From: a bacterium 1XD21-70
GTDB taxonomy: Bacteria; Bacillota; Clostridia; Lachnospirales; Lachnospiraceae
Direction of reading: 5' to 3'
Assembly (NCBI GenBank): GCA_003669055.1
Contig: RAYB01000003.1
Coordinates: 124,001 to 188,000 of the forward strand
DNA: 64,000 nucleotides
Shown: positions 16,248 to 24,216 of the stretch, piece by piece
Layout: every line of letters begins with the position of its first letter
Numbering within the stretch: the first letter of the stretch is position 1
Made by a program: the position numbers and the translations under genes
Notes under the pieces: generated by a model
The model's database searches: none
Told to the model about the DNA's origin: nothing
The model's input: only the letters and a program-made list of their open reading frames with translations

Positions 16248-17522
16248 ATGTTTAACAAAAAGTTCCGGCACCGGGCTCTTATCTTCTGTCTCGTTGCCAT
16301 CTGTTCCATGCTGTTTTTGCAGGGCTGCGGCTCTAAAAGCACCAGCGGCAGTTCCGGCGCTTCCCAGGAAGAAAATGCACCAAAAGAGGATTACCTCTCC
16401 AAGATGAAGGAGTTTACCACCCCTGACAAAACCGTATCCATTTACCTCAGCCAGGACTGGGAAGAGGAAGACCTGCAGATGGACTGCTGGCTGGGCGCCG
16501 GCAGCAAAAAGGGTGATAAGGCTGTTGTTGTCATGCAGTTCCCCAAATCCGGGCCAAACAAGATTGCAGATTCCCTGGATTCTGTAATCGAACTGTTTGA
16601 ATCCAGCTATCAGATTTCTGACAAGACGGAGGCCGACGCCCCCTCTATCCCGGATATGAACAATGTGACCGCTTCCCGTGCCAAGATGAGCGCCGGCGGT
16701 GTAACCGGGGATTCCTTTGTCGTCTATGGGGAAACCGGCTATGCTTACTATGCACTGGCTTATATCGCTGACAAGATGAAAGATGATGACATCGCTTCCT
16801 TCCAGGCATCCTGTTCCAAGTTCCATGAGGATGCCCCGGAGGCAGAGAATAATTTTTCCGCTGAAATGAGCGATACCATCCGCTGGTTCAACGCTTCCTA
16901 TGCCATACTTACGGCATTGAACAATTGGGATTATAACCTGTTCGGCGGCCTGCCTGCCAATGATGAATCTGCGGCTGCCGTCCAGCAGCTTCTGCCGGAA
17001 TGGTGGGATGTAACCGACCGTGCCAGTGCCGATGAAACTTTGGAATGGATCTTGACAGAAGGCCATCGGACAGGCTTTGCCGAGGATATGAAAACACTTG
17101 AAGAAAACGGAGTCACTGCGGATACCTCTTCGGAGGATCTTATCGCCATGCTCTCCAATGATTTTGGCTTTGATGCGGAGGAGGCTCAGTCCTATGCCAA
17201 TGCTTATGCAATGTATGCAGAGTTTGGGCCGGAAGCCATCAATGGCTGGGATTATTGCCGTGCGATGAACCTGCTCGGATATTACTATATTGCCGGCCAT
17301 TATTCTGAGCAGGAAGCCCTGGATAAATCCCTGGAGATTGCCCAGACCATACAGCCAATGTTTGAAACCTGGGATGACCTGATTGACAGTTACCTGCGCG
17401 GCTATGAGTATTGGAACGGCGGCGACAGCGCAGAGCGCCGGGCATTGTATGAGGAGTTAAAGACACGGGAGGATAATCCTTTCCAGGTAGACTTCAAGAT
17501 GGGATTGGAAAAGACCTGGTAG
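16248..17522 (+). CDS. lipoprotein with C-terminal DUF1266-like domain
   Basis: A 424-residue lipoprotein: signal peptide with lipobox LFLQGC, lipidated Cys27, then a Ser/Gly linker. Residues about 50-190 form a beta-rich domain of unknown kind. The C-terminal 230 residues resemble DUF1266 (WFNASYAILTALNNWDYN, GWDYCRAMNLLGYYYIAGH, AQTIQPMFETWDDLIDSYLRGY split here for clarity, ending in GYEYWNGG), a domain also found in E. coli YbeR/YbeU whose function is unknown. AAGAGGAG precedes the start. Probably an extracellular, membrane-anchored protein. Confidence 0.75.
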   Translation: MFNKKFRHRALIFCLVAICSMLFLQGCGSKSTSGSSGASQEENAPKEDYLSKMKEFTTPDKTVSIYLSQDWEEEDLQMDCWLGAGSKKGDKAVVVMQFPKSGPNKIADSLDSVIELFESSYQISDKTEADAPSIPDMNNVTASRAKMSAGGVTGDSFVVYGETGYAYYALAYIADKMKDDDIASFQASCSKFHEDAPEAENNFSAEMSDTIRWFNASYAILTALNNWDYNLFGGLPANDESAAAVQQLLPEWWDVTDRASADETLEWILTEGHRTGFAEDMKTLEENGVTADTSSEDLIAMLSNDFGFDAEEAQSYANAYAMYAEFGPEAINGWDYCRAMNLLGYYYIAGHYSEQEALDKSLEIAQTIQPMFETWDDLIDSYLRGYEYWNGGDSAERRALYEELKTREDNPFQVDFKMGLEKTW

Positions 17523-17536
17523 AAAATGATGTATGC

Positions 17537-17585
17537 AAATCCCCCTGGTTTGTGGCCATACGACCACAAACCAGGGGGATTTTTA
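17537..17585. terminator. bidirectional terminator
   Basis: A perfect 19-bp stem (17537-17555 with 17564-17582) with an 8-base loop, flanked by A-run and T-run, lies between the convergent lipoprotein gene and hemB and should serve both. Confidence 0.9.
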
Positions 17586-17590
17586 TGGGG

Positions 17591-18571
17591 TTATCCGATG
17601 ATCCCCGCATCCATCAAACGGGCAGTCTCTTCTGCAAAGTAAGTCAGGTAGACAGATGCCCCGGCACGGTAGGCGCCTATGGCCATTTCTGCAATCATCC
17701 GTTCCTCCTCTATAAAGCCCAGCTTTGCCCCGGCTTTTACCATCGCATATTCTCCGCTGACACTGTAGGCCGCTACAGGGATTTCCACTAGATCGGCCAC
17801 CTCACGGATCATGTCCTGGTAGGCCAGCGCAGGTTTTACCATCACAATATCCGCGCCTTCCTCCACATCCATCAGCGCTTCTTTGATCCCCTCCTTGCGG
17901 TTGTGGAAATCCATCTGGTATGACTTCCGGTCTCCGAACGAAGGCGCAGAACCCGCCGCATCCCGGAACGGGCCGTAAAAACCGGAAGCATATTTTACCG
18001 CGTAGGACATAATCGGGGTATTGGCAAAGCCATGTGCATCGAGTTCATTGCGGATCGCCAATACCCGGCCGTCCATCATGTCGGAAGGAGCCACCATGTC
18101 TGCTCCTGCCTGGACATGGGAGAGGGCTGTTTTTGACAACAGCCTAAGTGTGGGGTCATTGTCAACCTCATGGCCGCACAGCACCCCGCAGTGCCCGTGG
18201 GAGGTGTACTCGCACATGCACACATCGGTAATCAGGTATAGTTCTGTGCCGAATTGCTTCCTTGCTTCCCGCAGCGCCTTCTGCACAATCCCGTCCTCCG
18301 CGTAGGCACCGCTTCCCTCCTCGTCTTTCTTGTCCGGAATGCCGAAAAAGATGACGCTGTCCACCCCGGCCTTTTTCAAGGACTCCAGCTTGTATGGCAG
18401 ACTGTCAACGGAATAGCGGTATTGCCCCGGCATGGTGGAAATCTCCTCGCGGATATGTTCTCCCTCCCGGACAAAAACCGGATAAACCAGTGAGGATTTA
18501 TCCACCCTGGTCTCGCGCACCATCTTCCTTAGAACTGCATTTCCACGCAGCCTTCTTGGTCTTTGTATCAT
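17591..18571 (-). CDS. hemB: delta-aminolevulinic acid dehydratase (HemB)
   Basis: A 326-residue porphobilinogen synthase condensing two 5-aminolevulinate molecules. Schiff-base lysines are K193 (YAVKYASGFYGPFRDA) and K246 (MVKPALAYQD). The cysteines C118, C120 and C128 in DVCMCEYTSHGHCG are the catalytic-zinc set, so this is the zinc-dependent type. Start ATG at 18571 follows GGAGG; a longer in-frame start at 18655 would overlap hemA and has no support. Last gene of the tetrapyrrole operon, in the cytosol. Confidence 0.96.
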   Translation of the reverse strand: MIQRPRRLRGNAVLRKMVRETRVDKSSLVYPVFVREGEHIREEISTMPGQYRYSVDSLPYKLESLKKAGVDSVIFFGIPDKKDEEGSGAYAEDGIVQKALREARKQFGTELYLITDVCMCEYTSHGHCGVLCGHEVDNDPTLRLLSKTALSHVQAGADMVAPSDMMDGRVLAIRNELDAHGFANTPIMSYAVKYASGFYGPFRDAAGSAPSFGDRKSYQMDFHNRKEGIKEALMDVEEGADIVMVKPALAYQDMIREVADLVEIPVAAYSVSGEYAMVKAGAKLGFIEEERMIAEMAIGAYRAGASVYLTYFAEETARLMDAGIIG

Positions 18572-18627
18572 TATGATACCCCTCCTTCCTGATAATCCCT
18601 TCCCTGGCAATGCCGTGCCGGAAACGC

Positions 18628-20340
18628 TCATCCGCGTACAAATTGTTTCAGCCACGACTGCAGGCGCCCGGTCACCTCACTGGCCAGCTTATGGTCTTTC
18701 CCGGAGGCCGTCACCCCTACTACCAGGCTTCCCTCCCGGGCAACCCCAGGGAAATAAAAATCACACTGGCTCTTGTCCCCGGCATGGTTGGCTAAGATCT
18801 GCCTTTCACGGCAGCAGCGGATAATCTGCCTGTTTATTTGTGCATCGTCGGTGGCCGCGATCACCATGTCGCACCCCGACACATCTTCCGGCACAAAACA
18901 ACGTTTCTCCCAGCGTACCATGCCCTGTGCTGCCAGCTGCTCCATCTGCCCGGAACCGGATGGGGCCACCACCTGTACCTCGGCGCCGAATGCTGCCAGC
19001 GCCTCGGCTCTCCGGGCGGCAATTTTTCCGGCTCCTGCCACCAAAACCCGCTTGTATTTCATGTCGAAAAACAGAGGGAAATATGCCTTGGGCTCTGACG
19101 GCTGCTTTTTCTTCGCCGGAACCGGCCTTTGCCGGGCTGCCTTCCTTTCCTCCCCGTTTGCCTTGTCCAGCATGGCCAGGAAGTGTTCCACCTCCTCCAC
19201 CGTCCCGGCCTCCCGCAGCTGGTAAAGCAGGCGGCTGACTGCCGCCTCAGCCCCTTTCTCACTGATGTCCTGCAGGATTATGCTTTTCCATTCCTCCATG
19301 CAGTTTTGGTTGTCCCGGTAAAGGAGCCACTTGTCATACTGGTTTTCATACTCCTCGATAATCCGTCCTGCCAACGGCACCTCCGCCAGCTTCCGCTCGT
19401 TGTTCTGGCGGGCCAGTTCTGCCATATCCTCGATATTATAGTACCAGAACCCCGGCATTGAGACCTTTTCGATGTCCGGCGGGACTGCCAGATCCAAAAA
19501 TACCCGTTCCTTGTCTGTTTTCAGGTGCTTCCTTAAGCCATGCGCCGTCAAGGTATAGTGGGGGCTGGCGGTGGCGCTTACCACCACGTCCATCTTATCG
19601 AGCCACGAATAGCGTTCCTCATAGGGAACCGCCTGGTAACGCAGGCCATGCCCCAGCTTCTCCAGGGAAGTGCGGCTGCGCGTGGTAACATATATTTCCA
19701 GTTCCGCAACCTGCTGCACATTTTTCAGCACAATGCCCCCGATCCGCCCGGTAGCGCCGAGGATCATCAGCTTTTTCCCCCGCAGCCCTCCCAGGCGCTC
19801 TTCCGCCGCACGGATCGCCAGCCCTGCCGTGGAAATCGGTGTCTTGGAAAGCCCTGTATCCGTCTTTACCTTTTTTGCCCCGGTCACGGCATCCCGGAAT
19901 AACGTATTCAAATAGCTTCTGCAATATCCCCTCTCGTGGGAAAAATCATGGGCCTGCTTCACCTGCCCCAGGATCTGATCCTCGCCGATAACCATCGAGT
20001 CCAGGCCTGCAGCCACCTGGAACAAGTGGTGCACGGCCTGCCTGCCGTAGTAGCGGAGGAAATAACGGCCAATGTCCTCGGCTGCCTCTGCTTTGGCTGC
20101 CCGTATGGCCTCCTGCTCCATAACCTTTAGAACCTGCATTGCCGGTTCCTTGCCGCTGTCCGCAGCATGGCAGTAAATCTCCGTCCGGTTGCAGGTAGAG
20201 AGCACTACCGCCTCGTCCACCCACCCCGATGCCAGAAGCCCTTCCAGCACTTTTTCTTTTGTTTCCTCAGAATACGCAAAAAGCGAGCGGATTTCCAGAG
20301 GTGTTGTCTTGTGGCTCAGACTTAATAAATAGATTCCCAT
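18628..20340 (-). CDS. hemA: glutamyl-tRNA reductase fused to Met8/SirC-like domain
   Basis: A 570-residue fusion. Residues 1 to about 370 are glutamyl-tRNA reductase, which makes glutamate-1-semialdehyde from Glu-tRNA with NADPH; nucleophile C50 is in STCNRTEIY and GEDQILGQVK is present. A basic linker (near PVPAKKKQPSEP) leads to residues 400-570, a precorrin-2 dehydrogenase (CysG N-terminal/Met8) domain with the NAD motif VLVAGAGKIAARRAEAL and DKSQCDFYFPG. The fusion links the first committed step of tetrapyrrole synthesis to the oxidation of precorrin-2 to sirohydrochlorin. Such fusions are known in Clostridia. Whether the second domain also chelates iron is unclear. Confidence 0.93.
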   Translation of the reverse strand: MGIYLLSLSHKTTPLEIRSLFAYSEETKEKVLEGLLASGWVDEAVVLSTCNRTEIYCHAADSGKEPAMQVLKVMEQEAIRAAKAEAAEDIGRYFLRYYGRQAVHHLFQVAAGLDSMVIGEDQILGQVKQAHDFSHERGYCRSYLNTLFRDAVTGAKKVKTDTGLSKTPISTAGLAIRAAEERLGGLRGKKLMILGATGRIGGIVLKNVQQVAELEIYVTTRSRTSLEKLGHGLRYQAVPYEERYSWLDKMDVVVSATASPHYTLTAHGLRKHLKTDKERVFLDLAVPPDIEKVSMPGFWYYNIEDMAELARQNNERKLAEVPLAGRIIEEYENQYDKWLLYRDNQNCMEEWKSIILQDISEKGAEAAVSRLLYQLREAGTVEEVEHFLAMLDKANGEERKAARQRPVPAKKKQPSEPKAYFPLFFDMKYKRVLVAGAGKIAARRAEALAAFGAEVQVVAPSGSGQMEQLAAQGMVRWEKRCFVPEDVSGCDMVIAATDDAQINRQIIRCCRERQILANHAGDKSQCDFYFPGVAREGSLVVGVTASGKDHKLASEVTGRLQSWLKQFVRG

Positions 20341-20384
20341 ATCCGGCTCCGTTTCTTTTATCCCGCAAAGTCCTGTCTGGCAGC

Positions 20385-21656
20385 TTACCCAAGGATCGCT
20401 CTGCAGGTCTCCCCGATTTCTTCCTCCGTATGTGCCGCTGAAACAAACATTGCCTCAAACTGGGACGGAGCCACATATACGCCATGTTCCAGCATCCGGC
20501 CGAAATACCGTGCATATGCCGTTGTGTCAGAGGACGTGGCGCTGTCATAGTCGCGTACCGGCCCGGCTGTGAAAAAAGCGCTGAGCAGGGAACCCACCTG
20601 GTTCACCCAGATAGCCTCTCCCGTCTTTTGGGCTCTCTCCCTGAATGCCCCTGCCAGGCGCTGTGCCTTCTGCTCGATCTGCCCGTAATATTCCGGGTGC
20701 CGCCTCAAAATTTCCAGGGTAGCGATCCCTGCCGTCGTGGCAATGGGATTGCCGGACAAGGTTCCGGCCTGATAGACCGGCCCGATGGGGGACACCATAT
20801 CCATGATCTCCTCCCGGCCGCCGTAGGCCGCCATCGGCATTCCCCCTCCTACGATCTTGCCTAAAGTCGTCATGTCCGGCTTTACGCCAAAATATTCCTG
20901 CGCCCCTCCCATTCCCAGACGGAATCCGGTAATCACCTCATCGAAAATCAGCAATGCCCCATACTGTTGGGTGATTTCCCGCAAGAATTGCAAAAAGCCG
21001 TCCTCCGGCAATACCACGCCCATGTTGGCAGCCACCGGCTCAACGATAACCGCCGCCACCTGGCCGGGGTAACGTTTCATCAGTTCCTTCACGGAATCCC
21101 GGTCATTGTAAAGCGCTACCAGGGTATTTTGCGTATAGGAAGCCGGAACCCCGCCGCTGTCGGGCACCGCCGTCGTCAGGGCTGCCGAGCCTGCTTTCAC
21201 CAGCAGCCCGTCCGAGTGCCCGTGGTAATTCCCTTTAAATTTCAGGATCAAATCCCGGCCGGTATAGCCTCTGGCCACCCGGATGGCGCTCATCACCGCC
21301 TCTGTGCCCGAACTGACCAGGCGCACCTTCTCCACAGACGGCATTGCCTCATGGATCAGTTCCGCCAGCAGCAGTTCCTTCTCTGTCGGAGCCCCGTAAG
21401 TCAGCCCGTCCGCGCAGGCCTTCTGCACCGCCTCGACCACCTCCGGATGGGCATGGCCCAGGATCCCTGGCCCCCAGGAACAGACATAATCAATAAAAAC
21501 ATTACCGTCCACATCCGTGATATGGCTCCCTCTTGCATGGTCGATAAACAACGGTGTCCGCCCCACAGAGCCAAACGCCCGCACCGGGCTGTTCACCCCG
21601 CCGGGGATCCGCTCCCTAGACCGTTTGAATAAATCTTCCGATTTTCTGATATCCAC
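20385..21656 (-). CDS. hemL: glutamate-1-semialdehyde 2,1-aminomutase
   Basis: A 423-residue PLP enzyme that converts glutamate-1-semialdehyde to 5-aminolevulinate. Class III aminotransferase features: SSGTEAVMSAIRVARGYTGR, DEVITGFR, and the PLP-binding lysine in TLGKIVGGGMP. The N-terminus (SRERIPGGVNSPVRAFGSVG) is diagnostic for HemL. It starts four bases after the end of the hemC-cobA-hemD gene and takes its substrate from HemA encoded next. Confidence 0.97.
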   Translation of the reverse strand: MDIRKSEDLFKRSRERIPGGVNSPVRAFGSVGRTPLFIDHARGSHITDVDGNVFIDYVCSWGPGILGHAHPEVVEAVQKACADGLTYGAPTEKELLLAELIHEAMPSVEKVRLVSSGTEAVMSAIRVARGYTGRDLILKFKGNYHGHSDGLLVKAGSAALTTAVPDSGGVPASYTQNTLVALYNDRDSVKELMKRYPGQVAAVIVEPVAANMGVVLPEDGFLQFLREITQQYGALLIFDEVITGFRLGMGGAQEYFGVKPDMTTLGKIVGGGMPMAAYGGREEIMDMVSPIGPVYQAGTLSGNPIATTAGIATLEILRRHPEYYGQIEQKAQRLAGAFRERAQKTGEAIWVNQVGSLLSAFFTAGPVRDYDSATSSDTTAYARYFGRMLEHGVYVAPSQFEAMFVSAAHTEEEIGETCRAILG

Positions 21657-21660
21657 CTTC

Positions 21661-24147
21661 TTATTCTCCTCCCCTTGCTGTTTTTCCTTCCCCAGGCATT
21701 ACGTCCCCTAAAATTGCCGCCACCATCCCCTCTGAGGTATATTCACTGGCCGTCTTCCACACGCAAAGCCCCATCTCCTCTGCCGTCTTTGTCGTGGACG
21801 GCCCGATGGATATGACTCTTGCCCGCATGTTCGCCTTATCCTCCATCATACCGCATAGTGCCTTCACCGCTGAACTGCTGGCCACGGCCACATAATCTGC
21901 CTCCAAAAGTGCCCGGTTTAACTCCTCCTGCCGCCTTCCATCCACCCAGGTCTCATAAAGGGGCACATCGTTAAATTTCACCCCTGCCTCTGCCAGCTTC
22001 TTTGCCAGTACCGGGGAACCGTCTTTTGCCCTCATCAGCAGGACGCGTTCCTCCTTCCCCAAGGCAGGGATCCACTCCCGCGCCAGGTCTGCCCCCGAAA
22101 ACCCGGACGGCACAAAATCGCAGGAAAACCCATGCCTTTTCAGTGCCGCCGCCGTCTTCCTCCCAATCCCGGCAAACCTTAAGTGCATCAGCCGGCGCAG
22201 ATCCACCTCTTCTCTCAGCAATAGTTCAAAAAACAAGTCCACGCCGTTGCTGCTGGTAAATACCAGCCACTGGTAATCCTGGATCTCCTCCAGCGCCTTA
22301 CGGGTCTTTTCTCCCGGAAGCGCCCGGCTTTCAATCACGCTGACAGCCACTGTGTCTGCCCCATAAGGCCTAAGTGCTGCCTCCATTTCCCTCACCAGGT
22401 ACCGGCTTCCCGTGATCAGGACCCTCTTGCCGAAAAGCGCCCCCCGGCCATACCAGCCCAGCCGTTTTTCCAGTTCTGCCACAGCCCCCACCACCGTAAT
22501 CGCCGGTGTCTCTATCCCGGCCTGTTCCGCCGCCTCTGCGATATGCTCCAGCGTCGAAACTACCTTTCTTTGTTTCGCCGTGGTTCCGTCCTGGATCACG
22601 GCTGCAGGCGTGTCTTTATCCTTTCCGTTTACCAGCAGTTCCCGTGCAATCCTGCCCAGGTTTTTAAGACCCATCAAAAAGACCAGGGTCCCCTCTTCCT
22701 TCGCAAGGGTTGCATAATCCAGCACCTCCTCTGTCTTATGCGCGCCTTCATGCCCGGTAACCACATGGAAAGAAGACGCCAGCCCCCGCTGCGTCACCGG
22801 GATTCCGGCATAGGCAGGGACGCTGTAGGAAGAAGAAACCCCCGGCACAATCTCAAAAGGTATCCCCTGCTCCCCGAGCGCCAGAGCCTCCTCACCGCCG
22901 CGGCCAAAGATAAACGGGTCTCCGCCCTTTAACCGGACTACATACTTCCCCTGCAATGCCTGTTCCACCAGCACCTGGTTGATTTCCTCCTGGGTCAGAT
23001 GGTGGTTGCTCGAACGTTTCCCCGCATAGACCAGTTCTGCATCCAGGCGTGCCTCATTAAGGATCGAACCGGAGATCAGGTTGTCATAGACAATCACATC
23101 CGCCCTCCGGACGCACTCCGTCCCTTTGCGGGTAAACAGCCCCGCATCCCCCGGCCCGGCTCCCACCAGGGATACCGGGCGCAGCCGTACCTGTTCTGCC
23201 AGGCGAACTGCCAGACCCTCTGCCAAGGCCATGATCCCGGACTGCCCCGCCTCCGGTTCCCCTTTGCCTGTCCCTTGTCCCTCCCAATCCGTCCTGCTGC
23301 CCGGCTCCCGGCCGGCTATCTCCATGCTCTCTTCCCGGAACACCGGATGCTGTCCGTCCCTGGCATACATCACCGACATCGCCAGCCGCTCTCCCTCCTG
23401 CCGGCAATAAGCGGCACATGGTGCATTGCAGCTGCCTCCTAGGATCCTTAAATACTCCCGTTCCGCTTGCAGCATGGCTGCATCCTTGGGCGAATGGATG
23501 GCAGCCATCACCTCAGCCAACTCGCCCTCACGGATCTCCACCCCCAGGATCCCCTGCCCCGGCGCCGGGATAAATTCCCCGGTATCCAGATACTCAAACC
23601 GCAGCCCATCCTGCTCGGTTATCCCCAGGCGTTTTAACCCCGCAGCTGCCAGCAGGATCCCGTCATAGCCACCCGCACGCAGCTTCTCCAGCCGCGTCTG
23701 CACATTCCCCCGCAAAAGCTTAATCTGCACCTGCGGGTTCAGGCTCCTGACCTGCAGCTCCCTGCGCAGGCTGCTGGTGCCAACCACACTCCCGGCAGGC
23801 AGTTCCCTCACCCGGAGCCCACTGGCCGTCACCAGCACATCCCGCGGATCCTCCCGGCAAAGCACAGCTCCCAAGGCCAGCCCTGCGGGAAACTCCATCG
23901 GCATATCCTTGGCACTGTGTACCGCCATATCCACCTCTCCCCGCAAAAGCGCCTCCTCCAGTTCCCGGGTAAACACCCCTTTCCCGCCAAAGCTGGTGAG
24001 CGGCCGGTCCAGCTGCCGGTCTCCCTTCGTGCTGATCGGCACCAGTTCAATCTCCATGTCCGGAAAATGTGCCAGTATTGCATCCCTCACCAGTTCTGTC
24101 TGCACCATGGCCAGCCTGCTCTTTCTCGTTCCTATCCGAAGCTTCAT
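21661..24147 (-). CDS. HemC-CobA-HemD trifunctional fusion
   Basis: An 828-residue protein carrying three consecutive enzymes. Residues 1 to about 305: porphobilinogen deaminase, with D81 (HSAKDMP) and the dipyrromethane-binding C240 (GGSCNAPC). Residues about 322-565: uroporphyrinogen III methyltransferase (VSLVGAGPGDAGLFT, VVRLKGGDPFIFGRGGEE, ITVVGAV), which makes precorrin-2. Residues about 570-815: uroporphyrinogen III synthase (VLITGSR, WLVFTSSNGVDLFF, VAVASSSAVKAL). Together it turns porphobilinogen into precorrin-2 without release of uroporphyrinogen III, favouring siroheme and cobalamin over heme. Bifunctional CobA-HemD is common in Clostridia; the triple fusion is less so. Start fits HemC homologues exactly. 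Confidence 0.95.
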   Translation of the reverse strand: MKLRIGTRKSRLAMVQTELVRDAILAHFPDMEIELVPISTKGDRQLDRPLTSFGGKGVFTRELEEALLRGEVDMAVHSAKDMPMEFPAGLALGAVLCREDPRDVLVTASGLRVRELPAGSVVGTSSLRRELQVRSLNPQVQIKLLRGNVQTRLEKLRAGGYDGILLAAAGLKRLGITEQDGLRFEYLDTGEFIPAPGQGILGVEIREGELAEVMAAIHSPKDAAMLQAEREYLRILGGSCNAPCAAYCRQEGERLAMSVMYARDGQHPVFREESMEIAGREPGSRTDWEGQGTGKGEPEAGQSGIMALAEGLAVRLAEQVRLRPVSLVGAGPGDAGLFTRKGTECVRRADVIVYDNLISGSILNEARLDAELVYAGKRSSNHHLTQEEINQVLVEQALQGKYVVRLKGGDPFIFGRGGEEALALGEQGIPFEIVPGVSSSYSVPAYAGIPVTQRGLASSFHVVTGHEGAHKTEEVLDYATLAKEEGTLVFLMGLKNLGRIARELLVNGKDKDTPAAVIQDGTTAKQRKVVSTLEHIAEAAEQAGIETPAITVVGAVAELEKRLGWYGRGALFGKRVLITGSRYLVREMEAALRPYGADTVAVSVIESRALPGEKTRKALEEIQDYQWLVFTSSNGVDLFFELLLREEVDLRRLMHLRFAGIGRKTAAALKRHGFSCDFVPSGFSGADLAREWIPALGKEERVLLMRAKDGSPVLAKKLAEAGVKFNDVPLYETWVDGRRQEELNRALLEADYVAVASSSAVKALCGMMEDKANMRARVISIGPSTTKTAEEMGLCVWKTASEYTSEGMVAAILGDVMPGEGKTARGGE

Positions 24148-24216
24148 TGTCCTCTATCCCTGCCCTTCCCCTTGCTCCATCCATCATTGCTGATGCCTAA
24201 GTTTTCTAACAATTAA

